Shown here: positions 50,052 to 59,049 of the stretch, in pieces
Layout of the letters: every line of letters begins with the position of its first letter
Position numbering within the stretch: the first letter of the stretch is position 1
NCBI GenBank assembly: GCA_004553625.1
Contig: SFKX01000014.1
Coordinates: 77,170 to 141,169, forward strand
Source: Clostridiales bacterium
GTDB lineage: Bacteria; Bacillota_A; Clostridia; Oscillospirales; Oscillospiraceae
DNA: 64,000 nt
Direction of reading: 5' to 3'
Notes under the pieces: model-generated
Told to the model about the DNA's origin: nothing
What the model saw: only the letters and a program-made list of their open reading frames with translations
Database searches by the model: none
Position numbers and translations under genes: made by a program

Positions 50052-51151
50052 CACAGCCTCCTGCCTCCCGAGACCGTGATCACGCGGCCTCCGGTCCGTT
50101 TTGCGACCCCGTCGTCCTCGCAGCAGGTGATGAGGGTCTGCCCGCCGCCTATGCGGTTCAAGACGAACTCCTGCCTCTCCGCGTCCAGCTCGGAGAGTAC
50201 GTCGTCCAAAAGGAGGACGGGGTATTCCCCCGTCTCGGCAAGGAATATCTCTCTTTCCGCGAGCTTTACGGATAGCGCGGCCGTCCTGGCCTGGCCCTGG
50301 GATGCAAAGCTGCGCGCGCTCTTTCCGTTGACGCTGAGTTCCAGGTCGTCCTTGTGGGCGCCGGTCAGGCACTGTCCGGAGGCCAGCTCCGCTTCCCGGT
50401 GTTTCTCCTGATGGTCGCACACGGCATAATATATCTCCCGCTCGGAGGAAAAAGGGTCGGTAACAGTGGAAACCGGACGATATGCTATTCCAAGCTCGTC
50501 CGCTCCACCTGAAAATTCTCTGTTTATTGGCGCCGCCGCTTCTGAAAGGCGCTGAGCGAAGGCGGCACGGTAGCGAGTCAGTTTTGCGGTGAGCCTGCAC
50601 ATGCGCTCGGAAAAATCGTCCAGGGTATCCAGCAAGCTGGGTTTTTCCCTCCAGTCGCGCAGGATCGCGCTTTTTTGCTCATAAAGGCGGTTATAGTCGC
50701 CCAATATCGCGGCGTATCCTGGTCTGAGCTGGACTATTGCGCTGTCCATAAGCCTGCGCCGCACCGCCGCTCCCTCGCGCACAAGTGAGAGGTCGTCCGG
50801 GCAGAAGAGGACCGCCGTCATCGTTCCGGCTAGCTCCGCCGCGCTTTTTTTGACGGAGTTCACGGATATCTGTTTTCTCTGGCCCGGAGCCAACGTTATT
50901 TTGACTGTCTGCTCACGGCCTGCGGCTTCCACGTCCGCCAATATCTCCGCTGAAGAAAAGCCGAAGCCGACTATTTCCTTGTCGAACCTGGTCCTGAAGC
51001 TCTTTCCGCCTGTCAGCATAAAGACGGCCTCCAGGAGGTTCGTCTTGCCTTGACCATTCTTGCCTCGGATGACGTTTGTACCGGCGTCGAATTCAAAGCT
51101 CTCCCATTCGTAATTGCGGAAGCCCGAAAGCGCTATCCGGCAGACCCTCAT
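50051..51151 (-). CDS. recF: DNA replication and repair protein RecF
   Basis: An SMC-like ATPase of 366 residues that helps RecA load at gaps and supports replication restart. Walker A is VIRGKNGQGKTNLLEA, the signature-like region is FASQGQARTAALSVKLAE, and Walker B is PVLLLDDVLSELDAERQ. ATG at 51151 (MRVCRIALSGFRNY) overlaps the stop of the S4 gene (ATGA). The upstream open frame is not RecF-like. Confidence 0.96.
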   Translation of the reverse strand: MRVCRIALSGFRNYEWESFEFDAGTNVIRGKNGQGKTNLLEAVFMLTGGKSFRTRFDKEIVGFGFSSAEILADVEAAGREQTVKITLAPGQRKQISVNSVKKSAAELAGTMTAVLFCPDDLSLVREGAAVRRRLMDSAIVQLRPGYAAILGDYNRLYEQKSAILRDWREKPSLLDTLDDFSERMCRLTAKLTRYRAAFAQRLSEAAAPINREFSGGADELGIAYRPVSTVTDPFSSEREIYYAVCDHQEKHREAELASGQCLTGAHKDDLELSVNGKSARSFASQGQARTAALSVKLAEREIFLAETGEYPVLLLDDVLSELDAERQEFVLNRIGGGQTLITCCEDDGVAKRTGGRVITVSGGRRL

Positions 51152-51360
51152 GCGGAGACCACCTCTATGGTCTCTCCGTCCAATTCCACTGTATCTCCCG
51201 GCCTGATTTTTTTGCCTCGCTGCAGGCAAGTTTCTCCGTTTACCTTCACGAGCCCTTCCTCAACGCAGAGTTTTGCCTCTCCGCCCGTCTCGCACAGTCC
51301 GGCAAATTTCAGCAGGGCGTCGAGCTTAATAAACTCCGTTGTTATTTCCACCTTGTCCAT
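51148..51360 (-). CDS. S4-domain RNA-binding protein (YaaA/RlbA-like)
   Basis: A 70-residue S4-type RNA-binding protein, found between dnaN and recF in most Firmicutes. It reads ITTEFIKLDALLKFAGLCET, then EAKLCVEEGLVKVNGETCLQ and RGKKIRPGDTVELDGE, which is the whole S4 fold. In Bacillus it is linked to ribosome assembly. ATG at 51360 has GGAGAG before it and lies two bases after dnaN. It overlaps recF by four bases. Confidence 0.92.
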   Translation of the reverse strand: MDKVEITTEFIKLDALLKFAGLCETGGEAKLCVEEGLVKVNGETCLQRGKKIRPGDTVELDGETIEVVSA

Positions 51361-51362
51361 TT

Positions 51363-52475
51363 TCACTCTCCGGCCTTGAGCCTGACGGGAAGGATCATGT
51401 AGACGAAACCGTCGCCCCCGTCTGCAGCTTTGATGACGCAGGGAGAGGAACCGGTGTTGATGCAGACGCAAAGCTCCTTTGCCGGCGCTGCACGGAGCGC
51501 GTCTCTCAGATATTTGTCGTTGAAACCTATTTCCGTCTCCCCGCCTTCTCCATCGCAGGGGCAGACGTCGCCAGCTTTACCAAGCGGAGTATTGCAGAAA
51601 AAGTCTATTCTCCCGTCTCCAAAGATAAGGCGGACTGGACTCTTGAGCTTTTCGTCCACGACGAGCGAGACCCTGTCCGTTGCGCCGAGCATGTCCTCGC
51701 GCAGAACTGTAACGGTATGTCTGAAATTCTCCGGAAGGGATTTCTTATAGTTCAGGAAGTCTCCCTCGAGCTTTCGAGACACTACCACCGTACCGCCTAT
51801 CGTGAAGGAGCTGTGTTTTGTTCCGACGTTCAGAAGGACCTCCTCGTCCGTGTCTCCGCAGAGGCGCTCAACGTCCAGCAGCGCGGAGCCGGGTATGATG
51901 AAGCGCATACCGTCGGTCCCGCCCTTTACGTCCTCGCGGCGGATAGCCATTCTGTATCCGTCCACGGAGACCATCGTCAGCCTGCCGCCCTCGAGCTCAA
52001 AGAGGCTGCCCATATATACCGGGCGGCTCTCGTTTGTCGATACGGCGAAGATGCTCTCGTCTATCATACTTCTGAGCGTTTTTTGCGGGATAGCAATTGC
52101 TTCGCTTACGTCCACATCGGGGAGTTCGGGGTAGTCAGAGGCGGGCAGTGCCATAAAGCTGTACTCGCTCTGGCCGCATTTCACTGTGGCGCGGCTGTCA
52201 TCACCGACCTCGACGGTCACGATGCCGTCCGGCAGCAGACGCATCATCTCGGAAAAGAGCTTGGCCGTCATGAGGACGGCGGAACCGGGCTGGACCACGT
52301 CCGCCTCTATATTCATGTAGATGCCCTTCTTTAGGTCGTAGCCGGTCACACGGACTCCGGCGCCGGCCTGTATGAGCAGGCCCTCCAGGACGCTTATAGG
52401 GCTCTTGGCGGAAGCCGCCCTGGACGCCGCAGAGACTGCGGCCTGAAGCAGATGCTTTTCGCAGGAAAATTTCAT
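51363..52475 (-). CDS. dnaN: DNA polymerase III sliding clamp (beta subunit)
   Basis: The ring-shaped processivity clamp of the replicase, 370 residues. The three repeated domains are visible: MKFSCEKHLLQAAVSAASRA and GYDLKKGIY in the first, MSIDESIFAVSTNES-like sequence (MIDESIFAVSTNE) in the second, and the final CVIKAADGGDGFVYMILPVR, which forms the partner-binding pocket (M-I-L-P-V-R). ATG at 52475 follows GGAGGAC. It follows dnaA after a 244-base gap that is a candidate origin. Confidence 0.97.
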   Translation of the reverse strand: MKFSCEKHLLQAAVSAASRAASAKSPISVLEGLLIQAGAGVRVTGYDLKKGIYMNIEADVVQPGSAVLMTAKLFSEMMRLLPDGIVTVEVGDDSRATVKCGQSEYSFMALPASDYPELPDVDVSEAIAIPQKTLRSMIDESIFAVSTNESRPVYMGSLFELEGGRLTMVSVDGYRMAIRREDVKGGTDGMRFIIPGSALLDVERLCGDTDEEVLLNVGTKHSSFTIGGTVVVSRKLEGDFLNYKKSLPENFRHTVTVLREDMLGATDRVSLVVDEKLKSPVRLIFGDGRIDFFCNTPLGKAGDVCPCDGEGGETEIGFNDKYLRDALRAAPAKELCVCINTGSSPCVIKAADGGDGFVYMILPVRLKAGE

Positions 52476-52719
52476 TTTGTCCTCCTTGGATGTCCCCGCG
52501 CCTTTACAGGATAGCAGGATAGGATATATATGTAGTGAGAGAAGCCGTAGTAGCGGCGAACTGTTGAAAACCTCTGAAAGCCTTGGAAATACAGGCAAAA
52601 TATCTCCACACAGTTTTGCACCGCTGTGAACCTTTATGAACAGGAAAAAAATACTAAAATGGACTGTGAACAGCTTTCAACACGAAAAAACAAACAACGC
52701 ACAAATAAGCTGTGCAAAA
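52476..52719. other. oriC: dnaA-dnaN intergenic region, candidate replication origin
   Basis: This AT-richer gap lies at the classical origin position, but no perfect DnaA box (TTATCCACA) is seen. Degenerate matches with two or three differences are TGTTGAAAA (52562-52570), ATCTCCACA (52602-52610), TGTGCAAAA (52711-52719) and, reversed, CTTTCAACA (52674-52682). TGTGAAC occurs twice (52625 and 52665). A run of A-rich sequence lies at 52640-52700. Origin function is inferred from position only. Confidence 0.4.
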
Positions 52720-54030
52720 TCAGCTTCTGGAGTTGATGTTGGATGAGATATCCCGGACCGTTGCTGCGGTCTCTTGGTCGGATTTCAGGAGTTCTTCGAT
52801 CTTTCGGATAGAGTTGAGCACAGTCGAGTGGTTGCGCCCCTCGTAGAGGTTGCCTATATCGACGAGCGAGAGGTTTGTCAGGCTGCGGATGAGGTACATG
52901 GAGACCTGCCTGGCCTTTGCGACGTTTTTGGAACGGCGCTGGCCGCGGATATCCATGGCCGTTATTGAGAAATAACGGGCGGTTTCGTCGATTATTACAT
53001 CCGGCGTGGGTATATAGGAGCCAACTCTTATGACGTCTTTTATCGCGCGTTTTACGGAGTTTATGGTGATGCTGTCGTCAAGTATCTCTCTATATGCCGT
53101 GAGCCTCTTGACGACGCCCTCCAGCTGTCTCACGTTGGAGGTAATGTTTTCAGCGATGAAAGACTCCACTTCGGGCGTGAGCTGCATACCCAGCTGCATT
53201 GCCTTGCTGCGTATTATTGCTACTCTCGTTTCAACGTCCGGCGGCTGTACGTCCGCCATGAGTCCACCCTCCAGGCGGGTACGCAATCTGTCGTCCAGGA
53301 TGCTCATGTCTATAGGTGGGCGGTCCGCCGTTATAACTATCTGGCCGCCCATTCTGTATATGGCGTTGAAAATGCTGAAGAACTCCTCCTGGGTGCTCCT
53401 TTTGCCCGCGATATACTGGATATCGTCCATCAGAAAGAGTCCGACGTTGCGGTATTCGTTTCTGACTTCGTCCATGGTGCCGTTCCTGATAGCGGAGATG
53501 ACGCGGTTTGTGAACTCGTCTCCGCATACATAGGCTATAGGCAGTTCCATATTGTTCTCATGAATGACGTTGCAGATCGCCATGAGCAGGTGGGTTTTTC
53601 CAAGCCCGGAGTTGCCGTAGATGAAAAGCGGGTTATACACCTTGCCGGGGTTGCTGGCGACTGCCACTGAAGCCGCGTGCGCAAACTCGTTCGAGGGGCC
53701 GACGATGAAATTATCGAATGTATAGGCGTCCATCTCCGGGGGAGTGTTCGCCGCGAACTGCCTGGATTCCATCATCTTTGCGTCATCCTGCGTGATGATG
53801 ACCAAAATCATGTCGCAGGAAAAAACCTCAAAGAGCGCCTTGTGTATGACGTCTGTAAATTTTTCGTTCAAGACCTTCTGCTTGAGTTCCGAAGTAGTCA
53901 AAACGACTATTCTCTCTTCCTCAAGGCGATAGGGCTCGCAGTCTGCAAACCAGGTATTGAAGGCCGTTGTGCTGATCTGCTTTTTGATCTCTTCAAGCAC
54001 GTTTTCCCAAACTATTTTGAGCGGGTCCAT
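52720..54030 (-). CDS. dnaA: Chromosomal replication initiator DnaA
   Basis: The initiator ATPase, 436 residues. Walker A is YGNSGLGKTHLL, Walker B FLMDDIQYIAG, sensor I ITADRPP and arginine finger region LDDRLRTRLEGGL. Domain IV carries the signature YEGRNHSTVLNSIRKI, where the base-contacting Asp-His-Thr of the usual GRDHTTV is Asn400-His401-Ser402. ATG at 54030 (MDPLKIVWENV) follows GGGAGAG. It begins the dnaA-dnaN-S4-recF-remB-gyrB-gyrA order and is transcribed divergently from mfd. Confidence 0.97.
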   Translation of the reverse strand: MDPLKIVWENVLEEIKKQISTTAFNTWFADCEPYRLEEERIVVLTTSELKQKVLNEKFTDVIHKALFEVFSCDMILVIITQDDAKMMESRQFAANTPPEMDAYTFDNFIVGPSNEFAHAASVAVASNPGKVYNPLFIYGNSGLGKTHLLMAICNVIHENNMELPIAYVCGDEFTNRVISAIRNGTMDEVRNEYRNVGLFLMDDIQYIAGKRSTQEEFFSIFNAIYRMGGQIVITADRPPIDMSILDDRLRTRLEGGLMADVQPPDVETRVAIIRSKAMQLGMQLTPEVESFIAENITSNVRQLEGVVKRLTAYREILDDSITINSVKRAIKDVIRVGSYIPTPDVIIDETARYFSITAMDIRGQRRSKNVAKARQVSMYLIRSLTNLSLVDIGNLYEGRNHSTVLNSIRKIEELLKSDQETAATVRDISSNINSRS

Positions 54031-54047
54031 TTCATCTCTCCCCTCAG

Positions 54048-54074
54048 AAAAAAACGCCCCTACATGCAAGGGCG
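54048..54074 (-). promoter_or_regulatory. Terminator-like hairpin in the dnaA leader (possible attenuator)
   Basis: On the minus strand a stem CGCCC...GGGCG with an added wobble is followed at once by seven T, between the dnaA promoter and its ribosome site. The stem is short (5-6 bp). Confidence 0.5.
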
Positions 54075-54092
54075 CAACTCACATCCTTTACT

Positions 54093-54121
54093 ATTATAAT
54101 AACACTTTTAGCTTTTGTCTA
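54093..54121 (-). promoter_or_regulatory. Promoter of dnaA
   Basis: On the minus strand TAGACA (54121-54116), 17-base spacer, perfect TATAAT (54098-54093). Confidence 0.75.
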
Positions 54122-54185
54122 GAAAAACAGGCACTTTTTTTTCTCGCAGCAAGAAAATATAACAAATGATAACGGCCTGTTTTTA

Positions 54186-54214
54186 TTGAATTTGACAGGT
54201 GAGTTTGCTATAAT
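54186..54214 (+). promoter_or_regulatory. Promoter of mfd
   Basis: TTGAAT (54186-54191), 17-base spacer, perfect TATAAT (54209-54214). The -10 ends only nine bases before the mfd ATG. Confidence 0.7.
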
Positions 54215-54223
54215 ATCAGAATC

Positions 54224-57200
54224 ATGGAAACGAAACTCCTGGCAGAAGCCTTTTTTAAAATACCGGAAGCAGCCGCCCTCCCCCTGCCCGGGAAGAGCGG
54301 TAGGCTTTGTGCGCTCATTACAGGCCTTTCCGCCGTTCATCGCGCGCACTTCTGCGCCGCTCTGCGCGCAAAAACAGGCAGACCCCTGGTGATCCTTTCC
54401 CCGGATGAAACCTCTGCGGAGGCCGTTGCAGCTGATATATATGCGTTTATTGGTGAAAGAGCATCCATTTTAACGGGGAGAGATTACGTATTCATCCAGG
54501 CTGACGCGGCATCCAGGCAGCTTGAACAGCGCCGCCTGGGCGCTCTGCGAGAGCTGAAGCAAGGCACGGGCGTGGCTATCCTCACAGCGCAGGGACTTTT
54601 TCAGCGGGCTATGCCCCCTTCGTCTTTTGAGCGGACAGCCTTTGATATCGATATGAAGGCGCAAATGCCTCCAGAGGACCTTGAGGACGCGCTGATCCGC
54701 TGCGGATATTCTCGCTCCGCCCAGGTTGAAGGACCGGGGCAATTCTCCAGAAGAGGCGGAATACTGGACTTTTTCTCCCCGGCGCACGAGCAGCCCGTCA
54801 GAATAGAGTTCTGGGGAGACGAAATAGATTCCATGGCTCATTTCGACATAATGAGCCAGAGACGGACGGAAAGTCTGGAAATGTGCACAGTCCTTCCCGC
54901 TGCGGAAACTCTGCCGGGCCTGTCCAGAGGAGGAGCCGCCGCGCTGGCGGAAACTTTGAAAAGCAGGGCCGCCAGATTGGAGAAAAAGGGCGGAGTTCAA
55001 AAGCAGCTGGTGGATTCGCTTCTCGAGGATGCGGAACGCCTTGAGAACGGAGCTGAGCTGCGTGCAGCGGATAAATATGCAGAACTGATCTATGGAGACC
55101 CCGCATGCGCCGTTGATTACATAGATTCCTCCGCCGTCGTGGTCTGCGAGCAGCCCGGCAGGTTTATGGAGAGGGCGCGGGACTATATAAAGAGCATCCA
55201 GGAGGATATTTCAGCGCTCAATTCCTCCGGACGCATGCAGGCAAAGGCCGAGGACTTCCACGTCTCGGAGCAGAGCGTCTGGCAGAAGCTCTCCGAGCGC
55301 TGTGTTTATTTTGCGGACGCCTTTACGGCGGGCCGATATCCTCTGGAGCCTGAAAGCATCATACAGATACAGGCCAAGCAGCTGCCCTCCTATGGAGGTT
55401 CTGCGGAGCAGGCAAAGGAGGACCTGGCGCATTACAGGGAAGCCGGCTGCGGCGTTCTGGTGCTGGCTGGAGATTCCAGACGGGCGAACATACTCTGCGG
55501 AATGTTCCGCCAGACGGGCGGGGCCATGCTGATGGAAAAGCTTAAGCGCCTTCCCGAGCCGCGCGAGTGCATTGTGACGACCGGGGGCCTGTCCTCCGGA
55601 ATAGAATACCCCGCTTTGAGGCTGGCCGTTTTGACGGATACGCAGCTGATGTCCGCGGGCCTGCGCCGGCAAAAGCGGCGCAAGAAGGCCGTGGGAGAGA
55701 AAATAAGCTCCTGCGCAGACCTCGCCGTAGGCGATCTTGTTGTACACGAGCAGCACGGCATAGGCCGTTTTGCCGGGGTCGTCCGCATGCCCGTTGACGG
55801 GGCCGAAAAGGACTATATGAAGATAAGCTACGCGGGGACGGATAGTTTGTACGTCCCGGCGACACAGCTGGACCTCGTTACGAAATATGTCGGCGCAGGC
55901 GAGGACACGCCCGTGCGTCTCTCGAAACTGGGCGGCGCCGAGTGGCAGAGGACGAAGTCCAGAGCCAAAGCGGCGGCAAAGCAGCTGGCAAAGGGCCTCA
56001 TCCAGCTCTATGCCGAACGTGCGCGGACGGAGGGACACGCCTTTGCGCCGGACTCGCCCTGGCAGCTGGAATTCGAGGAGCGCTTCGGCTACGAGGAGAC
56101 TGAGGACCAGCTCCGCTGCGTGGAGGAGATAAAAAGGGACATGGAAAAGCCCATGCCCATGGACCGCCTGCTCTGCGGCGATGTTGGCTACGGCAAGACG
56201 GAGGTCGCGCTCCGCGCCGTGATGAAGTGCATACTGGACGGCTGCCAAGCGGCGATATTGGTGCCGACGACGGTCCTGGCCCAGCAGCACTACCAGACGG
56301 CGATGCAGCGCTTCTTCGGCTACCCGGTGAACATAGAGGTACTCAGCCGTTTTCGGACTCCTGCGCAGGTGCGGCAGACGCTCAAAGACCTAAAGAGCGG
56401 CAAATGCGACCTGGTCATAGGCACGCACAGACTGCTGCAGAAGGATATAGAGTTCAAGAAGCTGGGCCTGCTCATAGTTGACGAGGAACAGCGCTTCGGC
56501 GTCTCGCACAAGGAACATATCAAGGAGCTGGCGCGTCAGGTGGACGTGCTGACCCTTTCGGCCACGCCGATACCGCGGACGCTGAACATGGCGCTTGCGG
56601 GGATACGGGATATGTCCACGATAGAGGAGCCGCCGCAGGACCGGCTTCCGGTCCAGACCTTTGTCATGGAGCACGACTGGGGCGTGTTGGCGGAGGCTAT
56701 GCGCCGCGAGCTCGCGCGCGGAGGGCAGGTATATTACTTGCACAACCGTGTGGACAACATTGAGCGCACCGCGCTGAAGATATCCGAGCTGCTGGACGGC
56801 GCCTCCGTAGCCGTGGCGCACGGCAAGATGGACGAGGAACAGCTCTCCCGCGTCATGGAGGACATGGTCGAGGGCCGGGTCCAGGTGCTGGTGTGTACGA
56901 CGATAATCGAGACGGGCATAGACATTCCCAACGTAAACACTCTCATAATAGAGGACGCGGACAAACTCGGCCTTGCGCAGCTGCACCAGATCCGCGGCAG
57001 AGTGGGACGTTCCACGCGCCGTGCGAGCGCTTATCTGACTTTCAAGCGGGACAAGGTGCTGACGGAGATCGCGGAAAAGAGGCTCGAGGCGATAAGAGAG
57101 TTTGCGGAGTTCAACTCGGGCTTCCGCATAGCGATGCGTGACCTGGAGATCCGCGGTGCTGGAAATCTCCTGGGAGCGGAACAGTCCGGCCACCTCATAG

Positions 57201-57736
57201 ACGTGGGATACGATATGTATTTGAAGCTCCTGGAGGAAGCCGTGCTGGAGGAAAAGGGCGAAAAACCCGTAAACCGCGCAAGTTCCACAGCCGATCTCGC
57301 CGTCACGGCGAACATACCGGAGAGCTACGTCGCCTCCTCCGAGCAGCGCATGGACCTCTACCGCCGCATAGCGCTAATCCGCACGGAGGCGGACGCGGAC
57401 GACGTGCTGGACGAACTCATAGACCGCTTTGGAGAGCCGCCGGACTCCGTGACGGCGCTGGTGCGCGTGGCGCTGCTGCGCGGCGAGGCCGGCAGGGCCG
57501 GAATAACGGATATAAGCCAGAAGGCCGGCGCTCTTCGCTTCACGCTCTCCGCCTTCGACATGCGTAGGGTTTCTGAGCTCTACGCCAGGCCGGAATTCAA
57601 GGGCCGGCTCCGTGTGGAGGCGGGCTCCGTGCCAAGAATATCGCTCAAACTCCCGCCGAAGTCCAGGGTCCTGGACGAGGCCTCGCGCTTTGCCGCGGCC
57701 TGGGCTGAGACGGATAAATATTCAAAAGAGGACTAA
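54224..57736 (+). CDS. mfd: Transcription-repair coupling factor Mfd
   Basis: A 1170-residue DNA translocase that removes stalled RNA polymerase and recruits UvrA. The UvrB-like N terminus includes FSRRGGILDFFSPAHEQPVR and FWGDEIDSM. The RNA polymerase-interacting domain starts near DLAVGDLVVHEQHGIGRF. Helicase motifs are CGDVGYGKTEVALRA (I), DEEQRFGVSHKE (II), TLSATPIPRTLNMAL (III) and HQIRGRVGRS (VI). The C-terminal TRCF domain closes with LYRRIALIR and so on. ATG at 54224 fits the family start, yet no ribosome site is seen and the promoter is almost on top of it. The PrsA-like gene follows ten bases after the stop. Confidence 0.97.
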   Translation: METKLLAEAFFKIPEAAALPLPGKSGRLCALITGLSAVHRAHFCAALRAKTGRPLVILSPDETSAEAVAADIYAFIGERASILTGRDYVFIQADAASRQLEQRRLGALRELKQGTGVAILTAQGLFQRAMPPSSFERTAFDIDMKAQMPPEDLEDALIRCGYSRSAQVEGPGQFSRRGGILDFFSPAHEQPVRIEFWGDEIDSMAHFDIMSQRRTESLEMCTVLPAAETLPGLSRGGAAALAETLKSRAARLEKKGGVQKQLVDSLLEDAERLENGAELRAADKYAELIYGDPACAVDYIDSSAVVVCEQPGRFMERARDYIKSIQEDISALNSSGRMQAKAEDFHVSEQSVWQKLSERCVYFADAFTAGRYPLEPESIIQIQAKQLPSYGGSAEQAKEDLAHYREAGCGVLVLAGDSRRANILCGMFRQTGGAMLMEKLKRLPEPRECIVTTGGLSSGIEYPALRLAVLTDTQLMSAGLRRQKRRKKAVGEKISSCADLAVGDLVVHEQHGIGRFAGVVRMPVDGAEKDYMKISYAGTDSLYVPATQLDLVTKYVGAGEDTPVRLSKLGGAEWQRTKSRAKAAAKQLAKGLIQLYAERARTEGHAFAPDSPWQLEFEERFGYEETEDQLRCVEEIKRDMEKPMPMDRLLCGDVGYGKTEVALRAVMKCILDGCQAAILVPTTVLAQQHYQTAMQRFFGYPVNIEVLSRFRTPAQVRQTLKDLKSGKCDLVIGTHRLLQKDIEFKKLGLLIVDEEQRFGVSHKEHIKELARQVDVLTLSATPIPRTLNMALAGIRDMSTIEEPPQDRLPVQTFVMEHDWGVLAEAMRRELARGGQVYYLHNRVDNIERTALKISELLDGASVAVAHGKMDEEQLSRVMEDMVEGRVQVLVCTTIIETGIDIPNVNTLIIEDADKLGLAQLHQIRGRVGRSTRRASAYLTFKRDKVLTEIAEKRLEAIREFAEFNSGFRIAMRDLEIRGAGNLLGAEQSGHLIDVGYDMYLKLLEEAVLEEKGEKPVNRASSTADLAVTANIPESYVASSEQRMDLYRRIALIRTEADADDVLDELIDRFGEPPDSVTALVRVALLRGEAGRAGITDISQKAGALRFTLSAFDMRRVSELYARPEFKGRLRVEAGSVPRISLKLPPKSRVLDEASRFAAAWAETDKYSKED

Positions 57737-57746
57737 GGAGGAAAAT

Positions 57747-58913
57747 ATGAAAAGGCTGATATCTGCCGCGCTGTGCCTGGCGCTGGCTTTGGGACTGATG
57801 GCGGGCTGCGGCTCGCTGGAGGATGTGGACCTGGGCGTGAGCGCGGCCCCCGAGAACACGGGCGCCGGAGACGCCTCGTCCCTGCAGCTCGACTGGGACG
57901 CCGCAAGGGCAAAACACGAACTGGACGCCACGGTGCTCACCGTGGACGGCGAGAACGCCGACTGGGGCGAGTTCTTCTATTGGCTCTATTACTGCTACAC
58001 CAACTACGTGAACGACATGGGCGCGGTGACCGACTTCAGCACTCCATATATCTATAACAGCGAAATGACCATAGGCGAAATGCTCATAGACGCTGCCAAG
58101 AGCTACTGCGTCCAGTACCACGCGCTCGATGTGAACGCCCGGAAGGAGGGCGTGGAACTTACAAAGGAAGACGAGGAGGCCCTGCAGGCCCTGCTCGAGA
58201 GCGACATAAAGGAGATCGCGGGTGAGGACGGCACAGAGGAGGAGCTCTTCGCTGCTCTGGAGGAGACCTATGTGAGCCGCGAGCTCTATGAGCTCATGAA
58301 CCGCACGGCGGCGCTCTATTCCCGTGCCTACAACACGCTTTACGGCGGAACGGGAGAAAAGCTGACCGAGCAGGAGGTAAAGGACTTTGCCGATGAATAC
58401 AGCTTCATGACGGCAAAGCACATCCTCATCCAGACGACGGATGCCGAGGGCGAGCCCATAGACGAGGCGGCCAAGGCGGAAAAGCTGGCCGAAGCCGAGG
58501 AGATATACGCCCAGCTGGAGGGCAAGAGCGGCCAGGAGCTGGAGAGCGCCTTCGACGCGCTCATGCAGGAAAAGAGCGAGGATACAGGGCTCGCCGCCTT
58601 CCCGGACGGCTATTGCTTCACAGCGGACGATATGGTAACAGAGTTTTCCGAGGCGGTCGCAGCTCTGGAGCCCGGCCAGCTTTCCGGTATAGTGGAGAGC
58701 AGCTTCGGCTATCACATAATCCTGCGCATGCCGCTCACAGCGGAGGACAGGGTCTTGCAGTTCGACTCAACCGGAACTCCGTATACGATAAGAGCCGTGG
58801 CCGCGGCGAACCTCTATGAGGCGCGCCTGAACGGCTGGATCGAAAACGCCGAGACGGTCTGGGCAGCGGAGTTTGAGGATCTGGACCTCAATGAGCTTTT
58901 TGACCTGAACTGA
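57747..58913 (+). CDS. PrsA/SurA-like peptidyl-prolyl isomerase lipoprotein
   Basis: A 388-residue extracytoplasmic foldase. The lipobox LMAGC ends a 20-residue signal, placing the mature protein on the outer face of the membrane. A helical chaperone region (about 45-210) surrounds a parvulin domain. The domain starts at TAKHILIQTTDAEGEPIDEA (about 225) and ends with LSGIVESSFGYHIILRM, the usual parvulin finish. AAGGAGG stands before the ATG, ten bases after mfd, and the mfd-prsA order is common in Clostridia. A good terminator follows. Confidence 0.9.
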   Translation: MKRLISAALCLALALGLMAGCGSLEDVDLGVSAAPENTGAGDASSLQLDWDAARAKHELDATVLTVDGENADWGEFFYWLYYCYTNYVNDMGAVTDFSTPYIYNSEMTIGEMLIDAAKSYCVQYHALDVNARKEGVELTKEDEEALQALLESDIKEIAGEDGTEEELFAALEETYVSRELYELMNRTAALYSRAYNTLYGGTGEKLTEQEVKDFADEYSFMTAKHILIQTTDAEGEPIDEAAKAEKLAEAEEIYAQLEGKSGQELESAFDALMQEKSEDTGLAAFPDGYCFTADDMVTEFSEAVAALEPGQLSGIVESSFGYHIILRMPLTAEDRVLQFDSTGTPYTIRAVAAANLYEARLNGWIENAETVWAAEFEDLDLNELFDLN

Positions 58914-58935
58914 GCTGAAAGAGTAAAAAGCAAAC

Positions 58936-58968
58936 AAAAACGCCGTCGGAAAATCCGGCGGCGTTTTT
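58936..58968 (+). terminator. Terminator of mfd-prsA
   Basis: A 10-bp stem with one wobble (58941-58950 with 58954-58963) followed by five T. Confidence 0.88.
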
Positions 58969-59049
58969 GTGGATATGGGAGTTTGGAAGAGGAAAATCAA
59001 TTATATATGGGCGCGCCTACATAAGGCGCTGCATCTTTCGTTTAAAAAG

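Noticed and set aside
54100..54223. DnaA boxes in the dnaA-mfd intergenic region
   Set aside because: The region is AT-rich, but no TTATnCACA-like 9-mer was found; it is filled by two promoters.
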